Source of the DNA: Bradyrhizobium monzae
GTDB lineage: Bacteria > Pseudomonadota > Alphaproteobacteria > Rhizobiales > Xanthobacteraceae
DNA length: 64,000 nucleotides
Assembly: GCF_021458635.1 (NCBI RefSeq)
Contig: NZ_JAIRDQ010000005.1
Location: 434,001-498,000, forward strand
Direction: 5' to 3'
The position numbers and the translations under genes are program-made. Under the pieces are notes generated by a model. The model was not told the DNA's origin and did no database searches. It was given only the letters and a program-made list of their open reading frames with translations. Numbering within the stretch: position 1 is the first letter of the stretch; the number at the start of each line of letters is the position of its first letter. This document shows, one piece after another, positions 35,899 through 45,081 of this stretch.

Positions 35899-37296
35899 TT
35901 GGAACCCCGGAATTTCGACGGGGATGCCGACCGTCCGCGGGCGGCAGGGGCTAAGCAGACGGGGCGGGTGCTGGTCATCGGCCCCTATTTGCGAGCGCGT
36001 GCAGGCAATGCCGACGCGCAATCGGAAAGCCATGTCTCTTCCAGTCATGTCCAACGCGACGCCGAGGCCCGGCTCGACGAAGCCGCCGGCCTTGCGCGCG
36101 CGATCGATCTCGTCATTGCCGACGCCATCATCGCGCCGATCAGCCAGATCAGGCCCGCGACTTATATCGGCAAGGGCAAGGTCGAGGAGATCGCCGCGCT
36201 GGCCAAGAGCCTCGATGCCGAGCTCGTGGTGATGGATTGCGCGCTGGCGCCGATCCAGCAGCGCAATCTCGAGAAGGAGCTGCATGCCAAGGTGCTCGAT
36301 CGCACCGGGCTCATTCTCGAAATCTTCGGCCGCCGTGCCAAGACCAAGGAAGGCTCGCTTCAGGTCGAGCTCGCCCATCTCAACTACCAGCGCTCGCGCC
36401 TGGTGCGCTCCTGGACCCATCTCGAGCGCCAGCGCGGCGGTTTCGGATTCATGGGCGGTCCGGGCGAGACGCAGATCGAAGCCGACCGCCGCCTGATCCA
36501 GGAACGCATCTCCAAGCTGGAAGGCGAGCTGAAGAAGGTGCAGGCGACGCGACGGCTGCACCGCGCCGGCCGCCAGCGTGTGCCGTACCGCGTCGTCGCG
36601 CTGGTCGGCTACACCAATGCCGGCAAATCGACGTTGTTCAACCGCCTGACCCGCGCCGACGTGCAGGCCGCCGACATGCTGTTCGCAACCCTCGATCCCA
36701 CCTTGCGCGCGCTGACGCTGCCGCATGGCGGCAAGGCGATGTTGTCGGACACCGTTGGCTTCATCTCCAACCTGCCGACGCAGCTCGTCGCGGCCTTCCG
36801 CGCCACGCTGGAAGAGGTGCTCGAGGCCGACGTCATCCTGCATGTGCGCGACATCTCGCATGAGGATGCCGAGGCGCAGCAGAGCGATGTCGACGCGGTG
36901 CTGCGCCAGCTCGGTATCAATCCCGATGATTCAGGCCGTATCATCGAGGTCTGGAACAAGATCGACCGTTACGATTCCGAACAGCGCGAAGAGCTGCTGA
37001 ACATCGCCGCCCGTCGGCCCGAGGATCATCCGGCGATGCTGGTGTCGGCCGTGTCGGGTGAGGGGATCGACGCGCTCCTCCGCGCGATCGAGGAGCGGCT
37101 CGCCGCCAAGCGCACCACGCTCGACCTCTCCATCGACGCCGCCGACGGCGCCGGCATCTCCTGGCTGCACCGCAATTCCGAGGTGCTGGCAAAAGAGTTG
37201 CACGACGGCCGCTTCGACATGACCGTGCGGGTGGACGAGACCAAGCGGGATATCGTCGTGAACCGGTTCGATGCGGTGCCGCGTCTGTCGGCGTAA
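35899..37296 (+). CDS. hflX: Ribosome-splitting GTPase HflX
   Basis: A GTPase that dissociates stalled ribosomes under stress. The 465-residue protein has the N-terminal nucleotide-binding-like domain (RPATYIGKGKVEEIAALAK, RNLEKELHAKVLDRTGLILEIF), the linker GPGETQIEADRRLI, and a G domain with GYTNAGKST, DTVGFISNLP and WNKID. A C-terminal extension of about 80 residues is present. The TTG start at 35899 follows hfq closely and the two genes are co-transcribed. It is convergent with the GNAT gene, 21 bases away. Confidence 0.95.
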   Translation: MEPRNFDGDADRPRAAGAKQTGRVLVIGPYLRARAGNADAQSESHVSSSHVQRDAEARLDEAAGLARAIDLVIADAIIAPISQIRPATYIGKGKVEEIAALAKSLDAELVVMDCALAPIQQRNLEKELHAKVLDRTGLILEIFGRRAKTKEGSLQVELAHLNYQRSRLVRSWTHLERQRGGFGFMGGPGETQIEADRRLIQERISKLEGELKKVQATRRLHRAGRQRVPYRVVALVGYTNAGKSTLFNRLTRADVQAADMLFATLDPTLRALTLPHGGKAMLSDTVGFISNLPTQLVAAFRATLEEVLEADVILHVRDISHEDAEAQQSDVDAVLRQLGINPDDSGRIIEVWNKIDRYDSEQREELLNIAARRPEDHPAMLVSAVSGEGIDALLRAIEERLAAKRTTLDLSIDAADGAGISWLHRNSEVLAKELHDGRFDMTVRVDETKRDIVVNRFDAVPRLSA

Positions 37297-37317
37297 GCCC
37301 GAGCTTGGTCGCCCGGA

Positions 37318-37776
37318 TCACTTGGCGAGGTCGAGGCTCATGAACTGGTTGTGCGGGCTCGCACGATAGTCGGCAAACGGCGCACAAGAGACGAACCCGG
37401 CGCTGCGGTAGAGCGCGACGGCCGGAACATGCAGCGGCGCGGTCCCGGTTTCCAGGCTGAGACGCGCGTAGCCACGTTTACGGGCTTCAGCGATGAGGTG
37501 GTGGAGGATGGCACGGCCAACTCCGGTCCCGCGCGCGGCAGGCGCAGCGCGCATCGATTTCACCTCCGCATGCGTGTCGTCAAGTTGCTTGAGAGCGCCA
37601 AATCCGACCAGCGCATCGTCCTGCCAGACAGTCCAGAACGTCACGGCCGAGTCCGAAAGCCCGCTCGCGTCGAGCGCCTGCGCATGCTCGCCCATCACGC
37701 TCTGTAGCTCTGCGAGGTGATGTGCCAACAGATCGGCGACATGTGGCGCCTTCGGATCGTCCTGCCTGATATCCAT
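37318..37776 (-). CDS. GNAT-family N-acetyltransferase
   Basis: The 152-residue protein has the acetyl-CoA-binding core of the GNAT fold: VGFGALKQLDDTHAEVKSMRAAPAARGTGVGRAILHHLIAEARKRGY (motif A with RGTGVG) and the C-terminal ALYRSAGFVSC. It resembles YiiD/PhnO-like acetyltransferases annotated as acting on small molecules or proteins; the substrate cannot be told. I use ATG 37776 (MDIRQDD); 37794 is an alternative that would overlap mazG. It lies 14 bases downstream of mazG and is co-transcribed. Confidence 0.9.
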   Translation of the reverse strand: MDIRQDDPKAPHVADLLAHHLAELQSVMGEHAQALDASGLSDSAVTFWTVWQDDALVGFGALKQLDDTHAEVKSMRAAPAARGTGVGRAILHHLIAEARKRGYARLSLETGTAPLHVPAVALYRSAGFVSCAPFADYRASPHNQFMSLDLAK

Positions 37777-37790
37777 GACGCGTCCTTGGA

Positions 37791-38609
37791 TCAATTAGCC
37801 GTCTTCGCCTCGTTCCACAGCGCGTCCATCTCCGCGAGCGATGCCTGCTCCAGCGTGCACCCCCGCGCCTCCAGTGCGCGTTCGATATAGGCAAAGCGCC
37901 GCTCGAACTTCGCGTTGGTCCCGCGCAGCGCGGCCTCCGGATCGGCGTCGACATGGCGGGCGAGGTTGACCAGCGCGAACATCAGGTCGCCGGTCTCTTC
38001 CGCGATCTCCTGCTTGTCGTTGCGATCCAGCGCCGCCTCGATCTCGTCGGCTTCCTCGCGGATTTTTTGCAGGACTGCGCGCGGATCGTTCCAGTCGAAG
38101 CCGACGGTGGAGGCCTTGCGCTGCAGCTCCATGGCGCGGGTCAGCGCGGGCTGGCCGGCTTTCACGCCCGACAGCAGCGATTTGTGCGGCGGCGTTGCCT
38201 CCGGCGGCCGGCGCGCGGCGCGCTCGGCTTTCTCCTCGGCCTTGATGCGGTCCCAGACTTCCTTGACGTGGGACGAGGCGAGATTGCCCTCCTTGTCGGC
38301 GAAGACGTGGGGATGACGCCGGATCATTTTTCGCGTGATGGCCTCGACGACATCTCCAAAGGCAAAGGCGTTCTGCTCCGATGCCATCTGGGCGTGGAAC
38401 ACCACCTGCAACAGGAGGTCGCCGAGCTCCTCACGGAGATCGTCGAGATCGCCGCGGTCGATCGCGTCGACCACCTCATGGGCTTCCTCGATCGTGTAGG
38501 GCGCGATGGTCGCAAAATTCTGCTCGAGGTCCCAGGGGCAGCCGGTCACCGGCGTGCGCAGCGCCGCCATGATTTCGATCAGGCGGGAAATGTCGCGGGA
38601 AGGGGTCAT
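37791..38609 (-). CDS. mazG: Nucleoside triphosphate pyrophosphohydrolase MazG
   Basis: MazG hydrolyses (d)NTPs to monophosphates and tempers stress nucleotides. The 272-residue product has two MazG domains. Each carries the metal motif: [24 protein letters not shown] (about 46-69) and [24 protein letters not shown] (about 185-210). Catalytic CPWD is in the N-terminal [14 protein letters not shown] 38609 ([14 protein letters not shown]) is chosen because the upstream frame overlaps queC regulatory sequence and lacks family similarity. Confidence 0.95.
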   Translation of the reverse strand: MTPSRDISRLIEIMAALRTPVTGCPWDLEQNFATIAPYTIEEAHEVVDAIDRGDLDDLREELGDLLLQVVFHAQMASEQNAFAFGDVVEAITRKMIRRHPHVFADKEGNLASSHVKEVWDRIKAEEKAERAARRPPEATPPHKSLLSGVKAGQPALTRAMELQRKASTVGFDWNDPRAVLQKIREEADEIEAALDRNDKQEIAEETGDLMFALVNLARHVDADPEAALRGTNAKFERRFAYIERALEARGCTLEQASLAEMDALWNEAKTAN

Positions 38610-38735
38610 TGCGGGGCGGTCTCCTGGGTCCAAAACCTTATGCCAAAAGCGGGCCGCCGATCCCAGCGCCGGCATGCGGAACAGGCCGATTTCCACCGAT
38701 TGGCTGATACGCTCCGCAATGCTAAAGCGCGGGCC

Positions 38736-39449
38736 ATGAGCGACGCATTTTCATCACAAACCGCGCTGGTGCTGTTTTCCGGCGGCCAGGATTCCACCAC
38801 ATGCCTCGCCTGGGCGCTCAGCCGCTTCGCGCGCGTGGAAACGCTGGGCTTCGAATACGGCCAGCGCCACGCCGTCGAGCTCGATTGCCGTGACCGGCTG
38901 TTCGAGGGCATCAAGGGCCTGCGCGCCGACTGGGCCGCAAAACTCGGCGAAAGCCATACGCTGTCGATCCCGACGCTGGCCGCTGTCTCCGAGACCGCGC
39001 TGACGCGTGACGTCGCGATCGCAATGGGGGCCGACGGCCTGCCGAACACGTTCGTGCCCGGCCGCAATCTGGTGTTCCTGACTTTTGCCGCGGCGCTGGC
39101 CTACCGGCGCGGTATCACGCACGTTGTCGGCGGCATGTGCGAAACCGACTATTCCGGCTATCCCGACTGCCGCGACGACACCATCCGCGCCATGCAGGCC
39201 GCGCTCTCGCTCGGCATGGCGAGAGCCTTCGAGCTGCACACGCCGCTGATGTGGATCGACAAGGCCGCGACGTGGAAGCTGGCGCAGGATCTCGGCGGCG
39301 ACGGCCTCGTCGATCTCATCCGCGAGCAGTCGCACACCTGTTATCTCGGCGAACGCGGCGCGCAGTACGATTGGGGCTATGGCTGCGGGGAGTGCCCGGC
39401 ATGCAGTCTGCGGGCGAAGGGATGGCGCGAGTTTGTGGCGGCGAGGTAG
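38736..39449 (+). CDS. queC: 7-cyano-7-deazaguanine synthase
   Basis: QueC converts carboxy-deazaguanine to preQ0 with ATP and ammonia in queuosine synthesis. The 237-residue protein has the PP-loop [14 protein letters not shown] near the N-terminus, [21 protein letters not shown], the [16 protein letters not shown] segment and the zinc cysteines in [16 protein letters not shown]. Open frame continues upstream to 37953, but that part is antisense to mazG and not coding. It stands alone; the other queuosine genes are not in the window. Confidence 0.96.
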   Translation: MSDAFSSQTALVLFSGGQDSTTCLAWALSRFARVETLGFEYGQRHAVELDCRDRLFEGIKGLRADWAAKLGESHTLSIPTLAAVSETALTRDVAIAMGADGLPNTFVPGRNLVFLTFAAALAYRRGITHVVGGMCETDYSGYPDCRDDTIRAMQAALSLGMARAFELHTPLMWIDKAATWKLAQDLGGDGLVDLIREQSHTCYLGERGAQYDWGYGCGECPACSLRAKGWREFVAAR

Positions 39450-39455
39450 TTCGGC

Positions 39456-39542
39456 CGTCATTGCGAGGAGCGCAGCGACGAAGCAATCCAGAATCTTCAC
39501 CGCGGAAAGACTCTGGATTGCTTCGCTTCGCTCGCAATGACG
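39456..39542. repeat. 87-bp palindromic intergenic repeat, copy 2
   Basis: It starts CGTCATTGCGAGGAGCG and ends GCTCGCAATGACG, with AATCCAGAATCTTCA pairing to the GACTCTGGATT side. It is the same length as, and nearly identical to, the copy at 18843-18929. It lies between the convergent queC and nitrile hydratase genes. Both copies sit between convergent gene ends. Confidence 0.93.
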
Positions 39543-39556
39543 GGTGGGGCGCGAGC

Positions 39557-39931
39557 TTACCGAAAATCCTCGTCCCGCAGCTCAATCAGCTTGCCGTGCG
39601 GAGTCCGATCCGCCGCGTGGTCCCAGGCGTCGCGATAGCGATGCAGCGTTTCCGTTGAGGTAACGCCCTTGCTTGCCACGAGGCCCTCCAAGGTGGCGAG
39701 CCAGTGCAAATAGTAGGTCTCACCCGTGTCAGGATCGCCCGCGGCCTGCGCGCGCTTGATCTCGGAGGCCAGGGCCGCGGCCCACTCCGGCCAGGTGAAC
39801 ACGCCGCGATCGTGCAGCGTCAGCGCCATCGCGAAGGCGTGCGCCTCCCAGGGAGCGCGGAACACCGGGCCGTCGTCATCGCGCGGAATGCTCGGAATGG
39901 CTGCCGTCGCGGCAGCCGCCTTGCTGCTCAT
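39557..39931 (-). CDS. Nitrile hydratase accessory (activator) protein
   Basis: The 124-residue protein has the signature of the small activators that load metal into nitrile hydratase: FRAPWEAHAFAMALTLHDRGVFTWPEWAAALASEIK and ETYYLHWLATLEGLVASKGV. These activators resemble the beta-subunit N-terminus. Its ATG at 39931 overlaps the beta subunit stop by one base, so the three proteins are made as a unit alpha-beta-activator. For cobalt enzymes the activator acts as a self-subunit-swapping chaperone. Confidence 0.9.
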   Translation of the reverse strand: MSSKAAAATAAIPSIPRDDDGPVFRAPWEAHAFAMALTLHDRGVFTWPEWAAALASEIKRAQAAGDPDTGETYYLHWLATLEGLVASKGVTSTETLHRYRDAWDHAADRTPHGKLIELRDEDFR

Positions 39932-40590
39932 CACGCCGGATCCAGGTAGGGCTCGAACGCGTCGATCGAGACCTTCAGGGTCGGATCGCCATCCGCGCCC
40001 CAGAGATCGCGGCCTTCGAACACGACCGTATAAAGCCATTGCGGATTCTCGCCGAGCTCCATCGCCGCCGAATCCGGAAACACGTGGCAGCCATGGTTCA
40101 GCTCGACCACACCGACATGGCCGCGCACATAGCGCGGCAGCCGCGTGTGCGTCGTTGGATGGATGTTCTTGGCGCGAACGCGGTCGCCGATGTTGAACCT
40201 GGCCGTTGCCGTGGCAGGGCGGGCAAACTTGCCGCGCACCATGATGCGCTCGACATTGGAGAGGTCGAACTTGCCGTGCTTGAGCACCTTGCCGGGCGTC
40301 GTCGCATGGCCGGCGGCGACTTCGTCGCGGGTGAGGTAGCCCTTCTCGATCAGCATCTCCTCGAGCCCGAGGAACCACTTTTTGTAATAGGAGCTCGAGA
40401 GGTAGACGTGCGGCGGCAGCGTCTCGCGATAGAAGCGCGAGGTGTCGATGTTGAACGCACCGGCCGCGCCCATCGCACGCACCATCGCCAGCACGCGGGA
40501 CTCCCACTCCTCGTGGAACATCGGCTCGTTCGGCTCGGGCTCGACCTTGCCGAACCCGTCCATGCCGCCCATGTCGTGGACGCCGTTCAC
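39931..40590 (-). CDS. nthB: Nitrile hydratase beta subunit
   Basis: It forms the alpha-beta dimer that hydrates nitriles to amides. The 219-residue product begins at a GTG (40590) with the classic [16 protein letters not shown]. It continues with [36 protein letters not shown] and the C-terminal SH3-like barrel ([45 protein letters not shown]). GTGA overlap with the alpha subunit stop fixes the start. No domain is missing. Confidence 0.94.
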   Translation of the reverse strand: MNGVHDMGGMDGFGKVEPEPNEPMFHEEWESRVLAMVRAMGAAGAFNIDTSRFYRETLPPHVYLSSSYYKKWFLGLEEMLIEKGYLTRDEVAAGHATTPGKVLKHGKFDLSNVERIMVRGKFARPATATARFNIGDRVRAKNIHPTTHTRLPRYVRGHVGVVELNHGCHVFPDSAAMELGENPQWLYTVVFEGRDLWGADGDPTLKVSIDAFEPYLDPA

Positions 40591-41222
40591 GACGGCGCTC
40601 CGGGCGTCTTGGGAAAGCCGGTACCGATTATCGAGTCGCGCGTAACGAGGTCGGCGAGTTGCTCCTCGCTCCAGCCCTCCGTGCCTGCGGGGCGCATCGG
40701 CAGCACCAGGAAGCGCGTCTCTGCAGTGGAATCCCAGACCCGGATTTCCATGTCCTTCGGCAGCGTCACGTCGAAATCGGCAAGCACGCCGCGCGGGTCC
40801 TTGACCGCGCGCGAGCGGTAGGGCGAGGCCTTGTACCAGACCGGCGGCAGCCCGAGCATCTCCCAAGGGTAGCAGGAGCACAGCGTGCACACGACCATGT
40901 TGTGCCGCTGCGGCGTGTTCTCGACCACGACGAGATGGTCGCCGACGCGGCTGACATGGCCGAGCGTGCCGATGGCCTTGCTGCCGTCCTCCAGCAGCGC
41001 CTGCTTGAACGCCGGATCGGTCCAGGCCTTGGCGACGACGCGCGCGCCATTATGCGGACCGATCTTGGTTTCGTAGGCCTGGATGATGGCGTCGAGCGCG
41101 GCCGGCTCGACATAGCCTTTTTCGGTCAGAATCGTCTCGAGCGCGCGCACGCGCAGCTCGGTCTCCGACAATTCAGAATGATCGCCGTCGTGGTGATGAT
41201 GGTGGTCGTGATCGTGGCTCAT
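40587..41222 (-). CDS. nthA: Nitrile hydratase alpha subunit, cobalt type, with His-rich N-terminus
   Basis: The catalytic subunit, 211 residues. The metal loop [10 protein letters not shown] places Cys112, Cys115 and Cys117 as ligands. Thr between the first cysteines (CTLCSC) marks the cobalt class; iron enzymes have Ser. [15 protein letters not shown] and [13 protein letters not shown] are conserved. The first 15 residues are almost all His and Asp, an unusual extension that may bind cobalt for delivery. It is the first gene of the operon. No amidase follows in the window, so the amide product must be handled elsewhere. Confidence 0.95.
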   Translation of the reverse strand: MSHDHDHHHHHDGDHSELSETELRVRALETILTEKGYVEPAALDAIIQAYETKIGPHNGARVVAKAWTDPAFKQALLEDGSKAIGTLGHVSRVGDHLVVVENTPQRHNMVVCTLCSCYPWEMLGLPPVWYKASPYRSRAVKDPRGVLADFDVTLPKDMEIRVWDSTAETRFLVLPMRPAGTEGWSEEQLADLVTRDSIIGTGFPKTPGAPS

Positions 41223-41342
41223 GGCGAAAGATTAAGCGAATCCGTCCCTGCCTGTCGAGGGTTCGTTGCAACGCAACCCAGCCACGTATTCGTGACGCCT
41301 TTTGTACGCTACGATCAGACAAAATCAGCTTGGAGACGCCCC

Positions 41343-42149
41343 ATGAAAGACTTCGTCAAGATCGAGAAGGGCCTTGGGCCCGAGGGGCGGATCGCGGTGG
41401 TGCGGTTCGACCGTCATGACGGCATCAATGCGTTGTCGCCGGAGGCGCTGCGCCAGCTCACCGCGGCGGCGCGCTCCTTCGAGGACGACGCGGCGACATC
41501 TGTCGTTGTGCTGACCGGCAATTCAGGCGCGTTCAGCGCCGGCTTCGACCTGAAGGATGACGAAGGGCGCTCGCGCAAGGAGATGGATCTCGGCGCACTG
41601 CGGCGGCACCTCAAGCTCGGGCCGCGCCTGACGCGGGCCTGGCAGGAGATGGAGCAGATCACGATTGCGGCGATCGAAGGCTTTTGCGTCGGAGGTGGCG
41701 TGGCGCTCGCGGTCGCGCTCGATTTCCGCGTCATGGGCAGCGATGCGCATCTGCGTGTGCCCGAGATCGGGCTCGGCATGAACATGAGCTGGCAGAGCAT
41801 CCCGCGCATGCTGCATCTGATCGGACCGGCCCGCACCAAGCAGGCGGTGATCCTGGCCGACGAGCGCATCTCCGCTGACGAAGCCTATCAATGGGGCCTG
41901 GTCGAGCAGGTCGTCGACCCCGGCTACGCCTTCGATGCCGCCATGGAGTTGGCCCGCAAGGTGGCCGCGCAGCCGCCGCTCTCGGTCGCCATGACCAAGC
42001 TGACCGTCAACCGGCTCGCGCACGCGCTGGACGATCTCGCCAGCCACATGGATGTCGACCAGTTCGCGCTGGCGAGCTTCAGCGAAGATCACAAGGAAGG
42101 CGTCGAGGCGTTCCTGACGCGGCGCAAGCCCAAGTTTAGGGGAAGGTAG
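41343..42149 (+). CDS. Enoyl-CoA hydratase/isomerase family protein with altered active site
   Basis: The 268-residue crotonase-fold protein has the oxyanion-hole segments GNSGAFSAGFDLKD and IEGFCVGGGVALAVALDFRVM, then RVPEIGLGMNMSWQSIPRMLHLIGPARTKQAVILADERISADEAYQWGLV. The second catalytic Glu (in PEIGLG) is kept, but the first Glu of hydratases (GGGxEL) is Ala here. That points to an isomerase, hydrolase or other crotonase activity, not hydration. It is divergent from the nitrile hydratase operon across 120 bases and otherwise unlinked. Confidence 0.85.
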   Translation: MKDFVKIEKGLGPEGRIAVVRFDRHDGINALSPEALRQLTAAARSFEDDAATSVVVLTGNSGAFSAGFDLKDDEGRSRKEMDLGALRRHLKLGPRLTRAWQEMEQITIAAIEGFCVGGGVALAVALDFRVMGSDAHLRVPEIGLGMNMSWQSIPRMLHLIGPARTKQAVILADERISADEAYQWGLVEQVVDPGYAFDAAMELARKVAAQPPLSVAMTKLTVNRLAHALDDLASHMDVDQFALASFSEDHKEGVEAFLTRRKPKFRGR

Positions 42150-42268
42150 CCAACGCGTTCTTTACCGCTTTGCACAGGCATTGAATCGCCCGCCGATCTG
42201 TGCCGTAACAGGCTTTGGCGGCAGCGGCTCGGTCAACGATCCCGCGCGTGCCGCGGGAGGGACCGAGA

Positions 42269-43711
42269 ATGCATCGCTGGAAGCTGATCGCGCCGCTGGT
42301 GGTATGGCTCGCGATCTACCTGTGGCCGGTTCCGGCGGGTCTCAACGTCAATCAGTGGCACTATTTTGCCGTGTTCGCGGCCGTCATCACCGGGTTGATC
42401 CTGGAATCGATGCCGGTCGGCGCGGTCGGCCTGATCGGGCTGACGGTCGCAGGCGTCGGCGGCTATATCGATGCCGACCCCAACAAATCGCTGCGCTGGA
42501 TGCTGGCGGGATTCGCCGAGAGCACGGTGTGGCTGATCGTCGGCGCCTTCGTGTTCTCGATCGGCTATCGCAAGAGCCAGCTTGGCCGGCGCATCGCGTT
42601 GGTGCTGGTGCGGCGCCTTGGTACCAACACGCTCGGGCTCGGCTATGCGGTCGCGATGTCGGACTTCCTGCTTGCACCCGCGACGCCATCCAACACCGCG
42701 CGCAGCGGCGGCATCGTCTATCCCATCATCAGCAACATCCCGCGCATCTACGGTTCCGAGCCGGGACCGACCGCCGGCAAGATCGGCACCTACGTGATGT
42801 GGACCGCATTCGCGGCGACCGCGATCACGAGCTCGCTGTTCTTCACTGCGCTTGCGCCGAACGCGGCCGCACTCGCGATCGCCAAGAAGACGGTCGGCGT
42901 CGATGTGAGCTGGGGCCAGTGGTTCATCGGCTTCGCGCCGCTCGGCATTCTCCTGATGATCCTCGTGCCGCTGCTCAGCTACGCGATCTGTCGGCCTGAG
43001 GTGAAGCGCAGCCCGGAGATTTCCGATTGGGCTGCGAAGGAGCTCGCGGAGATGGGCCCGATGTCGCGCAACGAGTGGATCATGCTGGCGCTGATCATCC
43101 TCGCGATGTTCCTGTGGATCGCGGGCTCGAGCCCGGACATCCACGTGCCCGTGCTCGGCTCGAACTTCGTCAATGCCACGACCGTCGTGTTCATCGTGAT
43201 CTCGCTGATGCTGGTCACGGGCGTGATCGAGTTTGCCGACATCGTCAGCGAGAAGAGCGCCTGGGAGGTGTTCTTCTATTTCACGTCGCTGCTGACTCTG
43301 GCTTCGGGACTGAACGAGATCGGCTTCATCAAATGGTTCGCCAACGAATTCGCCAAACCGCTCTCAGGGCTTTCACCGTCGACCGCGATGATCCTCCTGG
43401 TCGCGCTGTTCTTCTGGATCCACTATTTCTTCTCGAGCATAACCTCGCATGCGGCGGCCGTCCTGCCGGTGGTGCTCGCAGTCGGCTCCGGCATCCCCGA
43501 TCTGCCGGTCCCGACGCTCGCCGCGCTCTGCATGTATTCGCTCGGCCTGATGGGCGTGATCTCGCCTTACGCAACAGGGCCGGCGCCGATGTATTACGGC
43601 AGCGGCTATATCGGGAAGCGGCAGTTCTGGGGCTTTGGGCTGATCTTCGGGGTGCTGTATTTCGCCGGGCTGCTCGTGATCGTGCTGCCGTGGCTGGCCA
43701 TGGTCCGATGA
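42269..43711 (+). CDS. DASS-family (SLC13/DIT1-like) anion transporter
   Basis: A membrane symporter for di- or tricarboxylates, 480 residues with about 12 hydrophobic segments. It shows the paired substrate/sodium motifs of the family: FLLAPATPSNTARSGGIVYPI in the first half and FSSITSHAAAVLPVVLA in the second. The sequence type is that of plastid 2-oxoglutarate/malate translocators and bacterial CitT/TtdT. GGGAGGGACCGAG precedes the ATG at 42269. It is a single gene; the substrate cannot be read from sequence. Confidence 0.9.
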   Translation: MHRWKLIAPLVVWLAIYLWPVPAGLNVNQWHYFAVFAAVITGLILESMPVGAVGLIGLTVAGVGGYIDADPNKSLRWMLAGFAESTVWLIVGAFVFSIGYRKSQLGRRIALVLVRRLGTNTLGLGYAVAMSDFLLAPATPSNTARSGGIVYPIISNIPRIYGSEPGPTAGKIGTYVMWTAFAATAITSSLFFTALAPNAAALAIAKKTVGVDVSWGQWFIGFAPLGILLMILVPLLSYAICRPEVKRSPEISDWAAKELAEMGPMSRNEWIMLALIILAMFLWIAGSSPDIHVPVLGSNFVNATTVVFIVISLMLVTGVIEFADIVSEKSAWEVFFYFTSLLTLASGLNEIGFIKWFANEFAKPLSGLSPSTAMILLVALFFWIHYFFSSITSHAAAVLPVVLAVGSGIPDLPVPTLAALCMYSLGLMGVISPYATGPAPMYYGSGYIGKRQFWGFGLIFGVLYFAGLLVIVLPWLAMVR

Positions 43712-43944
43712 GCCCTGCCGCAAGGTGATACCCCCGGCAGATGAATTTTCTTCCAGGGCGGGGGATTGGGAAAACTTCGCCCAATCGCCTGCAAATAACT
43801 GAAATTGCAACAAAGACCGGAAACGGCGATGGTGTGCTGCAGTGCAGCGTCGCCGTTGGGCGCCTGCGATTGTTCCACCCTCCGTCGCTTGCATAGCGGC
43901 CTGGTTCTCGTGCGCCTTTGCGGCGGGCGAGCTAAACATCGTGC

Positions 43945-45081
43945 ATGAAAGCCGTTTCCATGAATGCGCACCCGTTGCTGGTGATCGGAGAGCCGGTCGA
44001 GATCCGAGGCGCAGCCCCGGCTGAGTCGCAGGCAATGGTCCGGTTTGAAAACATCTCGAAGACCTATCCGGCCTATCGCGGCAAGCCCGGCGTCAACGCG
44101 TTGCAAGGCATCGACTTCGCGATTGCGCGCGGTTCCATCACCGGCGTGATCGGCCGCTCCGGCGCCGGCAAGTCGAGCCTGGTCCGGCTGATCAACGGGC
44201 TGGAGAAGCCCAGCACGGGCCGCGTCGTCGTCGATAGCAAGGATATCTCGGCGCTTACGGGGCGGGACTTGCGGCTGGCGCAGCGGTCGATCGGCATGAT
44301 CTTCCAGCACTTCAACCTGCTGTCGTCGCGCACCGCCGCGAACAACATTGCCCTGCCGCTGGAAATCGCAGGCTGGTCCAAGGCTGACATCAAGGGCCGG
44401 GTGACCGAGCTGCTCAACCTCGTCGGCATCGCCGACAAGCACGATCGGTACCCCTCGGAGCTCTCGGGCGGCCAGAAGCAGCGCGTCGGCATTGCCCGCG
44501 CGCTGGCGACGCGGCCGAGCGTGCTGTTGTCGGACGAGGCGACCTCCGCGCTCGATCCGCAGACCACGCGCGCGATCCTCGATCTGCTTGCCAACATCAA
44601 TCGCGAGCTCGGGGTGACCATCGTTCTGATCACCCATGAAATGTCCGTCGTGCGCCAGCTCGCCAAGGAAGTGGTCGTGCTCGACGCCGGCCACGTCGTC
44701 GAGAGCGGCCACGTCGCCGATATCTTCACCCACCCGAAGCATCCGATCACGCAGTCCTTCCTGGCCGAAGTGACCGGCGACAGCCTGCCGGTCTCGCTGG
44801 CAAGCCGGATCGTGCAGGAGCAGGGCGGCCACGCCGTGATCCGCGTCCAGGTGCGCGGGGCAGGGGCCGGCGACACGCTGATCGCGCGGCTCGCCCGCGA
44901 GCTCGGGCTCGACGTCTCGCTGCTGTCGGCGCGCATCGACGAGATCGGCGGCCAGCATGTGGGATCGCTGGTGCTCGGCATTCCTCTTGGCGATTCTTGC
45001 GACGAGGCCGCGGCGACGCGCACGCTGGCCTGGCTGTCTCAATATCAATTCTCGGCGGAGCGTCTCGGCTATGTCGCCTGA
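43945..45081 (+). CDS. metN: Methionine ABC transporter ATP-binding protein MetN
   Basis: The 378-residue ATPase drives methionine import. It has Walker A GRSGAGKSS, signature LSGGQKQRVGIARAL, Walker B VLLSDEATSALD and the switch His (LITHEM). The C-terminal 85 residues form the NIL domain (VIRVQVRGAGAGDTLIARLARELGLDVSLLSARIDEIGGQHVGSLVLG), which binds methionine to shut transport down. About 30 extra residues precede the ABC domain; a start closer to 44035 (MVRFENIS) is possible. It overlaps metI by 11 bases. No metQ is adjacent. Confidence 0.93.
   Translation: MKAVSMNAHPLLVIGEPVEIRGAAPAESQAMVRFENISKTYPAYRGKPGVNALQGIDFAIARGSITGVIGRSGAGKSSLVRLINGLEKPSTGRVVVDSKDISALTGRDLRLAQRSIGMIFQHFNLLSSRTAANNIALPLEIAGWSKADIKGRVTELLNLVGIADKHDRYPSELSGGQKQRVGIARALATRPSVLLSDEATSALDPQTTRAILDLLANINRELGVTIVLITHEMSVVRQLAKEVVVLDAGHVVESGHVADIFTHPKHPITQSFLAEVTGDSLPVSLASRIVQEQGGHAVIRVQVRGAGAGDTLIARLARELGLDVSLLSARIDEIGGQHVGSLVLGIPLGDSCDEAAATRTLAWLSQYQFSAERLGYVA

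Noticed and set aside
37953-38735. Long in-frame extension upstream of queC
   Set aside because: It is antisense to mazG. QueC family proteins start at the ATG at 38736 and need no such domain.
43712-43944. Possible SAM-responsive riboswitch before metN
   Set aside because: I looked for the SAM-II pattern (GTGGTGATTT core, GCTAAA 3' pairing). Only a stray GCTAAA near 43930 is present, without the pairing partner.
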